From Galerina marginata (lineage: Eukaryota; Basidiomycota; Agaricomycetes; Agaricales; Galerinaceae), in contig JAECYW010000002.1 of assembly GCA_023014335.1 (NCBI GenBank), positions 744,001-808,000 on the forward strand: DNA of 64,000 nucleotides, read 5' to 3'. Shown piece by piece: positions 11,828 through 23,600 of the stretch. The translations under genes and the position numbers were made by a program. How positions within the stretch are numbered: position 1 is the first letter of the stretch; each line of letters begins with the position of its first letter. The notes beneath the pieces are model-generated. The model did no database searches. It saw only the letters and a program-made list of their open reading frames with translations, and was not told the origin of the DNA.

Positions 11828-13157
11828 ATGGCAACCACAAGACTTCCTCAAAGAAAAAAGAGAAAAAACTACTCGTCTCGCAGGTCAAGTATCACTTACC
11901 AAAGTCGATGTTGACCCAGCTCGTGTTGGCGCCAATGAAGACGCGTCGAACGCCGACAAAGGACTCCTTTACCTTCCCGTCGAACTTCATGGCGAAGTTC
12001 TTGGTAATTACCTCAACATCGTCCCTTTCACCAAGGTGCCTCACGATGGTCCAGTTTTGCCCGAGGAATACCTAGAGAGAACCGATGTTTTGCGGGCATT
12101 ATCCCAAGTCTGTGTTGCTTAGCGCCGGCAATTTTTGCCTCTTCTCTGGGAAACCTTGAACGTATGTTGTGAGGCTCGCGAAGAATCTGGCGCCAACCCG
12201 GCATCCTTCTTCAAGCATATTGGAGAAGCCCTTGGGCGCAAATGTGATGGTTTTTCTATTAGCCCTGATTTGAGAGCTTATGTGAGGTAAGCCCGTCCCT
12301 ACGACGCAGAAACCCCGTAGTATTGATCTATTGCTAATTCTATAGAGTAGTAAACGTCGTTCTCACTCGTTATCGAAGTGCGATTGTCATTCCCAAATTT
12401 CCTGTGTTGCTTCAGTCACTTCCAAATTTACACAGCCTCCATCTTCTTCATACCCATACCCAAATGATGACCGCCCTCGAAGCCGCATTTGAAGGCGTCG
12501 TAATTCCAACCATCCGAACCTTGATTATTCAAGGCTATTGCCATAATATACTCAAGTGCTGTCCCAATGTGACGACTGTATGGTGTATCCGCGATGATGG
12601 TCGCAAGCTCTTGCCCGTTATTGAGACCCACTGCAAATCCGTAGAAGAATTACGCGGATTTAGTGGGGACGATAGGATAATAAAGAGTGTGTGGCAACAA
12701 ATTATAACATCTTCCAAGGCCTCGCTGAAAAATAAATGATAGAAATAGTTAAAGCAGCTCCGAATTTACGCGTATTCGACATGTGGTATCGTAATTACAA
12801 AGTGCGCTTGCTCGTTTCTCTCCTACATCGTTGCATTGCTAATAATAATTAAACCTTAATTAGGCTGTGCTTAAACATCTTCCTTCGCTCAAAAAAATGA
12901 ACACAATAGTTATAAAAACCTTCACAACCATTGGACAATATCCAGACGAAATGGAGCTGTTACAAGAATGTATCAAACAAACTAGATTAAAATTCAAAGC
13001 CTTACCAGAAACGAAGGAGAAAAAGCATATCCAAGTCGTCTACGACGACACAGGACACGGAAATACTATATACAGCACTACACATCGGCATACTGTACAG
13101 TATGTTGACGCTGATCGTATTCTTGCTTGGAGGAGAGACCCGATTTTGGGTTTGTAA
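11828..13157 (+). pseudogene. F-box-like array copy 3, inactivated by an in-frame stop
   Basis: This copy is very similar to copy 4 but broken. The F-box part reads through LLYLPVELHGEVLGNYLNI and LERTDVLRALSQVCVA and then meets TAG at 12120-12122, where copy 4 has TAC (Tyr of the VAYRR motif). The rest of the gene after the stop is still well preserved: LLQSLPNLHSLHLLHTHTQM, CCPNVTTVWCIRDDGRK, the last exon with MNTIVIKT and the end at 13157. The ATG matching copy 4 (11828) is also out of frame with the F-box because bases are missing in the A-rich stretch near 11865-11880. A different upstream ATG at 11770 stays in frame. The preserved downstream frame suggests recent inactivation. Read-through or re-initiation cannot be excluded. 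Confidence 0.8.
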
Positions 13158-13244
13158 CCGATTTCCTATCTATGGGGTACATTCAAGGACTTAGCTTGGA
13201 ATTAGTTCGTCCTACTACTTAATGGAAGGCTGATTGCACCAATC

Positions 13245-13345
13245 TGCTGGCGTTGTATTGACAAAATTTTGAACACTTAAATAAAGAACAGGAATGGAAA
13301 TTCAGGTCAATATTGGCAGAACAGTCGCGACATCTCAAGACAGGC
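13245..13345 (+). repeat. Direct repeat, unit B, left flank of the foldback element
   Basis: Second copy of the roughly 90-bp sequence at 11605-11692. Here the foldback element interrupts the promoter just after the repeat, so F-box copy 4 keeps the equivalent promoter sequence only on the far side of the element, from 14709. Confidence 0.75.
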
Positions 13346-13352
13346 TTTTAAG

Positions 13353-13873
13353 TATGGCGTTATTTCTGTACAAAAAATAAAATCTAGCAACTTTTCGTGT
13401 CCGCGACCAACTTAAGGCTATTTTAGTGAATTTCGCCCTACTTTACCTGGTAAGATTTTCCGCGACTTTCAAATTCAAATCGCGCAACTTTCAAAATTTC
13501 CTGCGACTTTCAAATCACATCCCCCTACTTTCAGAAATTCCCGCGACTTTCAGATCACGTCCCGCAACTTACAGAATTTTCCGCGACTTTCAAAAATCGC
13601 GCAACTTTCGAATTTCGCGCAACTTACCAAATCGCGCAACTTTCGAGTTTCCGCAACTTTCAGGACACTTAGTCCTAATCCAAGGTAAGCATTTTTTCAG
13701 TGTTATTATTTACTATTCCCTGAGGTTCATGCCGTTGCCTGTGACCTTCGGCATCATCCCAATTCGGAAGGTACTCCCCGCCGGCGCTTGTGCTCGCTGT
13801 CTCCGACGACGAGCTCATTATTTAATCATTCCTCATTCGTTTTCTTTGATCTTTTTTGTGTATTAATACCTAT
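13353..13873 (+). repeat. Left arm of the foldback element
   Basis: 521-bp inverted arm. The outer half, at about 13446-13672, contains roughly ten degenerate copies of a motif of about 18 nt, CGCGACTTTCAAAAT with CGCAACTTTC variants. These resemble subterminal repeats that bind a transposase. A 146-codon open frame in the arm is repeated exactly in the other arm and is best seen as a by-product. Confidence 0.9.
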
Positions 13874-14186
13874 GTAAGCATAGTATTCATAATTTAAGTT
13901 TAAATGTTTGAAAATTTGCCTGAGAAGCCCTTAAATTACAGTCCTCTGAATGTACCATATGTCTGCCACCTCCAATACACCCATGTACCCTTGATAATGA
14001 AAATAAAAGCCATTCAAAGAATTGGGAGATATTATGGACATATCTCAGAGACATGATTTATCAGCTCAGTCAATAAGAGGCTTAAATGGCTGGTAGTTCC
14101 CTTGGCACAGTCACAGAAATGTTGTTTAACAGACTCCCAGGCAAATTTTTGTACATGTGAATTGATATTATGAATATTAAAATTAA

Positions 14187-14707
14187 ATAGGTATTAATAC
14201 ACAAAAAAGATCAAAGAAAACGAATGAGGAATGATTAAATAATGAGCTCGTCGTCGGAGACAGCGAGCACAAGCGCCGGCGGGGAGTACCTTCCGAATTG
14301 GGATGATGCCGAAGGTCACAGGCAACGGCATGAACCTCAGGGAATAGTAAATAATAACACTGAAAAAATGCTTACCTTGGATTAGGACTAAGTGTCCTGA
14401 AAGTTGCGGAAACTCGAAAGTTGCGCGATTTGGTAAGTTGCGCGAAATTCGAAAGTTGCGCGATTTTTGAAAGTCGCGGAAAATTCTGTAAGTTGCGGGA
14501 CGTGATCTGAAAGTCGCGGGAATTTCTGAAAGTAGGGGGATGTGATTTGAAAGTCGCAGGAAATTTTGAAAGTTGCGCGATTTGAATTTGAAAGTCGCGG
14601 AAAATCTTACCAGGTAAAGTAGGGCGAAATTCACTAAAATAGCCTTAAGTTGGTCGCGGACACGAAAAGTTGCTAGATTTTATTTTTTGTACAGAAATAA
14701 CGCCATA
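14187..14707 (-). repeat. Right arm of the foldback element
   Basis: Reverse complement of the left arm; position x pairs with 28060-x. It carries the same subterminal motif array at about 14388-14614. Confidence 0.9.
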
Positions 14708-14824
14708 TTTAACCAGGTAATGCGAGCGCTCTTGCCCGAAATTCCAGAGCCAAAAATAGACCGTTGGACACTTTTATTACTTATGTAAGAAGGGCACCTC
14801 TTGAACTTTCTTGCTAACCTACCC

Positions 14825-16142
14825 ATGGCAACCACAGGATTTCCTCCAAAAAAAAAGAAAAAACTCACTCGTACTCGTCTCGCGGGTCAAATATCACTTA
14901 CCGAGATCGATGTTGACCCAGCTCATGTTGGCGCCAATGAAGACGCGTCGAACGCAGACAAAGGACTCCTCCACCTTCCTGTCGAACTTCACGGCGAAGT
15001 TCTCCGCAATTATATCAATATCGTCTCTTTCACCAAGGTGCCTCACGATAATCCAGTTTTGCCCATGGAATACCTGGAGAGAACCGATGTTTTGCGGGCA
15101 TTATCCCAAGTCTGCGTTGCTTACCGCCGGCAATTTGTGCCTTTTCTCTGGGAAGCTTTGAACGTATGCTGTAAGGCCCGCAATGGCCACCCAGACTCCT
15201 TCTTCAAGTATATTGGAGAAGCTCTTGCGCGCAAATGTGATGGTTTTTCTATTAGGCCTGACTTGAGACCTTATGTGAGGTAGGCCCACCACTTCAACGC
15301 AGAAAACCCGTAGTATTAATTATCCCTAAACCTACAGAGTAGTGAACGTCGTTCTCACTCGTTATCGAAGTGCGACTGTCATTCCTAAATTTCCCGTGTT
15401 GCTCCAGTCACTTCCAAATCTACACACCCTTCATCTTTTTCATACCCATACCCAAATGATGAGCACCCTTGAAGCTGCATTTGAAGGCGTTGTGATTCCA
15501 ACCATTCGAACCTTAATTATTCAAGGTTATTGTCATCATATACTTAAGTGCTGTCCCAATGTGACCACTGTATGGTGTATCCGCGATGACGGTCGTAAAC
15601 TCTTGCCCGTTATTGAGACCCACTGCAAATCTGTGGAAGAATTACGCGGATTCAGTGGCGACGAAAAGATAATGAAGAGTGCGTGGCAAGAATCACAACT
15701 TCTTCCAAGTTCTCGCTGAAAAAGAAATGACAGAAATAGTTAAAGCAGCTCCGAATTTACGTATCCTCGACATGTGGTATAGTAACTACAAGGTGCGCTT
15801 GCTCGTTCCCTCGTACATCTTTGGGGTGCTAATAATGCAACTCTTAATTAGGCTGTGCTTGAACACCTTGTTTCGTTCAAAAAAATGAACACAATAGTTA
15901 TCAAAACCTTGACAAAGATTGAAAAATCACCAAGCGAGATGGAATTGTTGCAAGAATGTATCCATCAGACTAGATTAAAATTCAAGGCCTTGCCAGAAAT
16001 GAAGGAGAAAAGGCACATCCTCCTCATTTACGACGACACAAGACACGGAAAAGATACTTACAGCCGTGAACATCGACATACAGTACAGTATGGCGATGTT
16101 GATCGTGTCCTTGCTTGGAGGAGAGGACTCGATATGGAATAG
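14825..16142 (+). CDS. F-box-like protein, array copy 4
   Basis: The start at 14825 gives MATTGFPPKKKKKLTRTR. The F-box-like region is LLHLPVELHGEVLRNYINI, followed by YLERTDVLRALSQVCVAYRR, with the Tyr codon intact where copy 3 has a stop. An intron at about 15282-15337 precedes the leucine-rich exon (LLQSLPNLHTLHLFHTHTQM) and CCPNVTTVWCIRDDGRK. The later exons carry VKAAPNLRILDMWYSNYK, MNTIVIKTLTK and HRHTVQYGDVDRVLAWRR, ending at 16142. This is the closest relative of copy 3, so the pair comes from the youngest duplication. The foldback element ends about 115 bp upstream of the start, so it lies within the promoter and could affect expression. The substrate is unknown. Confidence 0.78.
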
Positions 16143-16829
16143 TAATTGGCTTCGAGTTGTCGTACTCTTTTTTGAAGGCTGATTTGCACCAAAGACTGCA
16201 ATTGAAACGCATTCTGCACACATGCAGAGCTCGTCCATGAATGAATGATGGAATGAACTTTGGAAAAACTTGCTGAAGCCGACCCATCATGCATACCAAA
16301 TAAGGACATTCGACGCCCATTTCCGAGGTAACTTTTCTAACCCCGCGCACGTTTTTCGCCTTTGAACCAAACCACCTCCAAGGACCTACAACAAGTGATC
16401 GGGAAGATCTCCAGTAATTTAGAACTGGGACTACTGGAGGGATTCTCTCGGATTCTTCGTGGTATAATCGTAAATCCTGACTAGGATCCTGGATTCGACA
16501 GGTTCTGACATCAGCCTGACAATCTATCACACACTATCACTCTCACTGCCAACAAGTGCTAACTCTCCCGTAACGACCAACTTCGGGGCTCTGTTCGATC
16601 CATGTGCACAGATTTGCCTTGAGGCAATTACCTAACTACCTCAGGCTGACCTCCAACCCGCATCTGCGTTCTCGCAATTGGTCGTCTACCATCTTCGCTA
16701 AATCGTGGAGTGGGATCAAACATCGCCTTTGTTCTCTCGGAAGTGAAATTGCCGTCTTTCACACGTCCGAGGCGCCTAAAGGTGCATCACAGAGAACTGT
16801 TGGTCTGATACTTGGACGGGAGGCACAAT

Positions 16830-18236
16830 ATGTCAACTGCAGATACCGGCGTGTTGCCGAGCACGGACGTCCTCCATCATATCGTTGACGTTCATTGCCA
16901 CCCCACTGACGCGCCTGGAGGAGTGAGCACCGAGTCTATGCGGAGGCTCGCGATTTCGATATGTGCTATGGCCACCATGCAGGCTGATCAGCCCAAGGTG
17001 AAGGAACTAGCGGCGTCTTACCCCGAGAAAGTTATTCCATGCTTTGGTTAGTCCGTTTCAAGTTGCTTTACGTTAAAGTTCGTGGGCTGTGAAGTCGAGG
17101 GTTCAATGGTTGTTCCGCGTATAGACGATTTCTTGAACTTCTCGCGGTCAGAGATATCATTTCACTTGATAACATCACTAACCAGTGATATTTATTATCA
17201 CAGGATATCACCCGTGGTTCTCTCACTTCATATCCACAGCCGCATCAGAAATAGATTCATCCTACAAGGAGCGACACTATCGCAATCTTTTTCTGCCTAG
17301 CAGCGCGCCCACAAATTCTAATCACAGTTCTTCAGCAGAGGGACAACCAAGCCGCGGAGACGGCAAGAATGAACTCGAAACACAATTTCGTGCCCTTCTT
17401 GCGGTGCTCCCAGACCCACGGTCGCTGTCCTCAGTCCTCGCCGAGCTGCGCGAAAACCTGACCTCCTTTCCCAATGCCATGCTCGGCGAAGTAGGGGTGG
17501 ACCGCGCCTTTCATGTGCCTATCGATTACTTTGCCCATCCTCGGGTCTTGACGGAGTTCAGCATCCCGCTCGAGCACCAAGTCACGGTGCTGGAGGCCCA
17601 GATGGAGCTGGCAGTCGAGCTTGGAAGAAACATCAGTGTACACAGCGTCAAGTCGCAGCAAGTAACGGTGGATCTATTGACAAGGATGAAGGCGAAACAC
17701 GGCGAGAGGTGGAACAGAATCAGCGTGGACATGCACAGCTGTGGGCTAAGTCCTCAGACCTGGCGCGACGTCGAGGTGAGTATTGACAAACTTTCCTATC
17801 AACCCATATCTATTTTGTCGCCATGCTACATAATGTCTGATGGTTTTATTCTTGTTCTTTACAGAAGAAACACGACAATGTCTTCCTCTCTCTGTCAACC
17901 GTCATCAATCATAATCACGGCAGCCTTCGAGCTCTAATTGCGGCATGTTCAGGCAATCGAATCCTTGCTGAGTCGGACTATAACGATATCGACATGTGCA
18001 CGCCTCAGACTTGGGACATGATAAAAATCATCGCCGAAGTCAAAGGCTGGTCTGTAGAAACCGAATGGTTAGAAAATGAGGATGTTGATGAAGAGAAATG
18101 GGGTGTCGTTCGTCGACTGGAAAAGAACTGGCTTCGGTTCAAGAACGGCCACCATGCTGGGCCTCAAAAGAAGAAACGGAATAAAAGGCGAGATTATGAT
18201 TCTGAAGGTTCTGATGTTCAACACATGGGAAATTAG
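16830..18236 (+). CDS. TatD-family metal-dependent hydrolase (Scn1/Cut9-interacting type)
   Basis: Three exons (16830-17045, about 17203-17775, 17865-18236) encode about 386 residues. TatD proteins are TIM-barrel metal-dependent hydrolases, usually nucleases. The metal and active-site motifs appear in order: VDVHCHP (H-x-H), GEVGVDR (Glu), ISVHSVKSQ (His), VDMHSCG (His) and ILAESDYND (Asp). The long insert between FGYHPWF and the GEVGVD region and the basic tail (KKKRNKRRDYD) match the fungal Scn1 branch, named for binding the anaphase-promoting-complex subunit Cut9 in fission yeast. The start at 16830 puts the first metal motif about 20 residues in, as usual. The frame is intact. Confidence 0.85.
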
Positions 18237-18442
18237 ATCAATTGTTTCTGTGCCCATACATCAGAAGTATTAGCGCCTAGCGTGCCGCCCACAAAACCAG
18301 AAGATCTGGCGTGCCCGCCCCCCCGGGATATCAAATTCTGGCCTTGGCCTGAATCTTCGACGACCGAGGTCCACCAAAGATTCAGAAGATGCCAACGATC
18401 CGCAAACATGACTTGAAACAGGTCCAACTGGTTGGACTACCC

Positions 18443-19391
18443 TCAATTCCAGATATAGGATAGCAAAATGATTATGCAAAGTCCAACAAGAACACCCATG
18501 ATGATGGAGTCTCTCCGCCGACGGGATTTAATCATGGAGACAAGATTGTTGATACCAGGCATAGTACCTATGAGATGTTGAGTACTCCAAAACTACAAAG
18601 AGTAGCTAAGCAGACATACCGATAACTTGCACCATCCGGTTATTAATCCCAGCTAGTGAAGCTCGCTGCCGTCCAAATTCCGAGCGAGTTTCGTATGCTT
18701 GTCTGTAATGGCCAGATTAATTAGCTCCTAAATGACTTAGAGTTGGATTGACGCACTGTATCACGGTGTCCGTCATTTGGTGCGAACTGTCAATCCGACC
18801 TCGTTCTGCTAGCAGTGAATCCGCAGCTGATGACTTGTATGCGCTAAAAGGGTATCAACACAAGTACCACGTAAAACGGGGCATAAGCACGTACTCTATG
18901 TCATTCCGTACACCTGAAAGGAGATTTGCTTGGTCCATTGCGTGTTTGACATTTGTCTACGCCGCAACCAAGTCAGACGCCTCATCAAGTCTCCTTTACA
19001 GAGGACAGCGTACCTTTGTCCGTTTCAGCTCTCGCAAATTATCTTGCTGCAGCTCTCGGTGACGTTGGACTGCGCGCAGCATGGACGCGGACATGAGTTC
19101 AGGATTGCTTGCCAATGCGCTGAGCTGTTCATTAATTTCTTCCAACTACACAAAATTATAGTCAATACCCGCCATCGACGGACACAGAGTAAACTGTGAA
19201 GGGTTCACCTTGCTCGACAGATCATCTAGCTCTAATTCCAGATCTCTCCACCGTTCGCTTGACCCCGAAGACTCGATATCTTGGCCCGGTCGCGATATGT
19301 TGGAAACAAGTTGTGAATATGACGTGAGTTTGGCGTCGAAGAGGTTTTCAAGAGTCCGGCATTGCCTGTGTAGTTGGTCGTAGTTTGACAT
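18443..19391 (-). CDS. GOS1: Golgi Qb-SNARE Gos1 (GOSR1/GS28)
   Basis: A membrane SNARE for transport within the Golgi and for recycling vesicles. From 19391 it reads MSNYDQLHRQCRTLENLFDA, a regulatory helix typical of Gos1, then DLELELDDLSSKV. A middle part (LEEINEQLSALASN) leads to the SNARE helix, which ends with an invariant-type segment GTMPGINNLVSMIKSRRRRD. A single C-terminal membrane anchor (IIMGVLVGLCIIILLSYIWN) reaches the TGA at 18443-18445. Basic residues just before the anchor and the very short lumenal end are normal for a tail-anchored SNARE. It is divergent from the NTF2-like gene, with about 250 bp between starts. Confidence 0.9.
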
Positions 19392-19639
19392 TATAAGAAG
19401 CTTTAGACAACGATGTCAATATATATGAGTAAGAAAGAAAGGTAGTGGAATGACAATGAAATGAAGTGCAGGACGGGCACGGCAACGGCACCATTGTCGG
19501 CACTTGCCGGGTCCTAGTTTAGACGCGCTCGCACCGATCGTGTTCCTTTGCTCTTCGACGCGTACTCGATCCCTTCCTGCAATGACGACAAAATTGACGG
19601 GTACACTCTCCACTGCCCGGGAAACTCTCGGTTATTTAC

Positions 19640-20443
19640 ATGTTTCTTTCTCGCCAACTCATACAGCTCAAAGTTTCGCCCTTAACTCGAACAACCGTCG
19701 CAAGAACTATGACTTCCACCACAAATGCTTCTCTTAATTCTGCTGGCTTGGAGCCGGAAAAGTCTAAAGCTCTTGAAGAAAGGCAGGCGCAACAACATGA
19801 GCAGCCGATTATCAAGGCAATTAAAGAGGTGCACCTCCTTTGACCTCACGGCCCGTTCAATAAGCCAGACTTGTACTGACCCTCTGTGTGCAGTTATACT
19901 CTTGCAAGCCCAAAGACGTATGAAATCTAAGCTACATCATGGCTTATTATGCATACCTAAACTCTAACAGACTTCCTTTGATATTTACGCCAAGGATGCT
20001 GTCTTCCATGATCCAATCGGTATTGCCAACGGGGTAGACTCCATCCGCTCCCAGTTTTTCGGCCTCGCCAAAGTAAGTTTTTACCTGTACCCCCAGAAAA
20101 CAAAAACGCAAATGCATATATACAGATATTCTCTCGCTCTGATATACCGAAATTCAGGATTCTGCAAAATCCGTCCACAGTCGCACCTAATACCATCCTG
20201 ATTGACCAGGATGTAGCATACTTCCTGGACGCCAAATCCTCTTCTCCAACCAAAGTGGTTAACTCGCTCCTCACACTAAAGATTGACAATGCAAACAAGG
20301 TAGTCAGCCACAATGAGGAGTGGGATCATGAGAAGACAACCACAAAAGAGGATGGCTTTCTGGGGTTGGTTAACGAGAAACGGAAGAAATTGACAGCTAG
20401 CCTTACAGATATGTTCGTGGGTGGCGGAGAAAACAAGAATTGA
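19640..20443 (+). CDS. NTF2/SnoaL-like small protein, possibly mitochondrial
   Basis: A small protein of roughly 200 residues with a SnoaL/NTF2-like core: YSCKPKDTSFDIYAKDAVFHD, PIGIANGVDSIRSQFFGLAK, then a strand-rich half ending in LTLKIDNANKVVSHNEEW. The upstream Met at 19640 adds a basic leader without acidic residues (MFLSRQLIQLKVSPLTRTT) that looks like a mitochondrial presequence. A second Met at 19709 (MTSTTNASLNS) could give a cytosolic form. Three introns fit the frame. Members of this fold are often non-enzymatic or small-molecule binding, so I give no reaction. Confidence 0.7.
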
Positions 20444-20605
20444 TATGAACGGTCTCGTTTCAATGCCAACAATTGGTATCGTACATCCTATCGCACCCTT
20501 ACGTACTATACATTTTTCGAAATTTACAAACACCTGCGTACTGACGCCGGAAACGCGGTCCAAATTGTAAAGAGATAACGAAATGACAGGGTTCCAGAAT
20601 ACATA

Positions 20606-23600
20606 TCACAAGCCAAACCATGATTTTGCCGTCTGCTGGGTTGCCAACCGCTTTCGCCTGAAACCTGAAGGCCCTGTCAAATTCCCTGTTGCCAGCGCTA
20701 ACAGATGTAAAACCTCACCTGAGCGAGCATGCCCCTGCTTCCTTCTTCCAATGAATTGAATCGTTCTTCTAGGTCTCCCAGTAATTGTCTTCGACGCAAC
20801 TCGTGAGTGCCGGTAACAAAATTAATAAAAAATACTAACGCACCCTCGCTCGTTCATCGCAGACGTGAGTCGGTTGTAAAGATTTGCCTGTACAGGCGGC
20901 AGCACCAGCAACGAGGCCAGCAGCAGCCCCAGAAGCGGACGCAGTTACGCCTTCGCCGGATGCTTCAGCCGAATCGACCTTCTCTGGGATTGGTCGATTA
21001 GGACCACCCACTAAAAATAAAGTTAAGTGAGTCCACCATGCCAAGAAAAGGGGATGAAATCCTCTGAATCCAAGGGAAGAAAGTAAAATATATTCTTACG
21101 TAGATTCGTCTATCTGGGCTCCGGACTTTGTTTGGTTGAATGAAAACCACGATCCTAAAACGGACGCAGGTCCAAGCGAGACAGGCTGGGGTTGAGGAGG
21201 AATTGGGCCTCGGGAAACCGCAAAGTCAATATCTGGGAGCGTGTATGCGCGTCGGACGTCGAAGAACGTTCCGTACGTTGCGGATTCGATTACACCGCTC
21301 GAGCGAGTCTGCGAGGATACTTTCCATGCAATGTAGTCCCCACTATCGTCAATTGAAAGAGGTCTGTGGATAAAGTTTAGACGTAATCGGGAGGGTTTTG
21401 GGAGACATATTTGCTCACTGAGATGTTATCGGCGTCATTTGGACAGTGTGTATATATTCCAGGTGAGGTATGGAGTAAATCAGAGCGTCGTGTCGATCGG
21501 TCTGTACGACTAGCACACGCGAGTCTTCATAATCAGGGTTTGTTAGCATCTATCCAGTTTCTTCAAAAATACAAAATATACCCATATGCTGTACAACGTG
21601 AGCACCTTGTACCGCTCCAATTTTATGTCCCCATTCAACCTTCGCAACCTTTTCGCCATTAAGATTCAGGGAGCAACGGGCACCATTCGCTCCAACCGTT
21701 AGCAATGTATTTGATTTTGGTCCGCTATCAGCTCTTGCAGGAGAAACGCCTTTGAAAGATGCGGCAAAACGAGCTCTGTCCGCTTTACATCGAGTACCCT
21801 TGCTATCCAACACGAAGGTGCCATCCGGAATGGGGTCTGGTACAGCTTTGCACGACACAGGATCTCCTGCGACGCCCCATGAAACGGGGTTACCCGAGGG
21901 GATGAGAGTGAATATTTCGGCCAGTCCTGATTGGTGAGCTGCGATGAGCCTCACTCGTACCTGAGGGTCTTCGCAGTGTCGTGAGGCAGGGAATATAGAT
22001 ACGAAGATAAGTGTTTACCGTTGTCCAACGAGCTTATTGTCCATGTTAAAGATTGGACAATATCCGGTCCTGGTCCATGGCCAGGCGACAAATGAGGCGC
22101 ATGTAGAGTCGTGCGTTTGCTTCTCTTATCCGACTGTTGCGAAAAGGTGATCTTTGGACCTCGCATATCGATAATAAACATGGACCCGTCTTTATATGAC
22201 ACAGCCAAGAAACCTATCACAAATCGAGGTCAGCATGTTATCCCGCCGGCAAATTAATCTCTTACCGATATCGGACAGCGCATAAGCTTCCACTGGACCT
22301 TTACCAGGAGCGAAAATAAAGTATGGCGTCAACCTGTTCCCAGGCGGCGACCGGATGTGATCTAACAAAATAATTTCCTTGTCTACCAATACTTTCGGAG
22401 ATGACACACCAGACCGACTTGACGACTGGTGATACACAATAACTTCGCCAGATTTTAGAGCCATGGCACATTCCAGAGCTTCTGGTGCAACTTGTGCGGA
22501 ATAAATTGCAATCTGGTCGACGGGAGAGGCTAGAATTCCAGCAATTGTTGGATCATCAAATAATTCATCCAACCCGATGCTGAGCGCGGGAAGCGGTTCG
22601 GGCCACTCGTGCTCCAGCAGGTTTGTAGTCGGCGAAGGTATCAACAACTGGGTACTGATATCAAAGAACTGGACAGTCAAGTTCCTGTTATAGGTCATGA
22701 CAAGACGATGGGGTTGGTACTTTGATAATTTCAGCTCATTGGCTTTTGTAACATCGGCAAACGCTTGTCCACCTTTCAAGCTGAGATTGAGATCGTTGGT
22801 CGTATTCTTGTCGATGAAATCCTGATATATCTCATTGCTAACACTGAACAAACGTCCGCCGACAATCCCGGAATTCCCGCAGAGTAATGGAACCGGTGTT
22901 CTCAACGGCAACGGTGTGCGATTGAGATGCCTAGGAGATTTTGGCAATGGTGGTGGAGGTGGCGGACTCAGGAGCCCGGATGTATTTTCTTCCTCCTGTT
23001 CCTCGTCTTCGGCGTTAACCAGGTCATTGGCAGATGCCGGTGATGCTTGAATAAAGCCAGGAGGAGGGTACTGATAAGCTTCGACAGTTCTCAAATTTTG
23101 ACATTCGGTAATGAAGAGGATGGCACGGGGGTCAAAATTGCCAGCAAAGTGTGGACTGGTATGCGGTATTAGCAGGTAGTCTTGGACTACACCGCCCGTT
23201 TCGTAAAAGAAAGATTTTTTGGGAGTAAGAGACTGACGCATAGCACTCCGGAAGAAAGGGTGGAGAGAGTCTTGTGGAGCGGGGGGTTCGGGAGGTGGTG
23301 CAGACGGATTGAATGCAGGTAGTAGGAAGACAGTCAATCCCGGAGGCTTTCCAGCATCCAGACCGCCTAGAATGGCGAGAGCCGTATCTCCACCACGTGG
23401 GTCTGAAGAGTTGGCGAAACTGCTCCAAGAGAGCTTGAAGATTGGTTCCCGTACAGATTTCGGGGTTTTCGTTTCCAGCATACTTGCATCAACAAGGTTG
23501 ACATCGACCGTGTCCAGTGTCCGAACAAGAAGTGGTTTGCTGTCATCTTCCACCGCCCAGATGGCGATAGAGCCATCGGCGTATCCCACTGCGAAGAAAT

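Larger units (their letters stand above)
13352..14708. mobile_element. Foldback (long inverted repeat) element in a TTAA site
   Basis: Two inverted arms, 13353-13873 and 14187-14707 (521 bp each), appear identical wherever I compared them, around a 313-bp centre. The inner edges keep weaker inverted similarity (AAAATTTGCCTG near 13912 and its complement near 14130). TTAA stands directly outside both ends, at 13348-13351 and 14709-14712. The equivalent promoter of F-box copy 3 has a single uninterrupted CTTTAACCCAGG at 11700-11711. That empty site supports insertion with a TTAA (or TTTAA) target duplication, as in piggyBac-like elements. The end sequence, TATGGCGTTATTTCTG, is not the canonical piggyBac start. 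No transposase is encoded, so the element is non-autonomous. Near-identical arms suggest a young insertion or ongoing conversion. Confidence 0.85.

Noticed and set aside
13426..14634. A 146-codon open frame present twice, on opposite strands
   Set aside because: The two frames are exact mirror copies in the foldback arms, composed of Phe/Arg/Asn from the CGCRACTTTC motif array. They are by-products of the inverted repeat, not genes.
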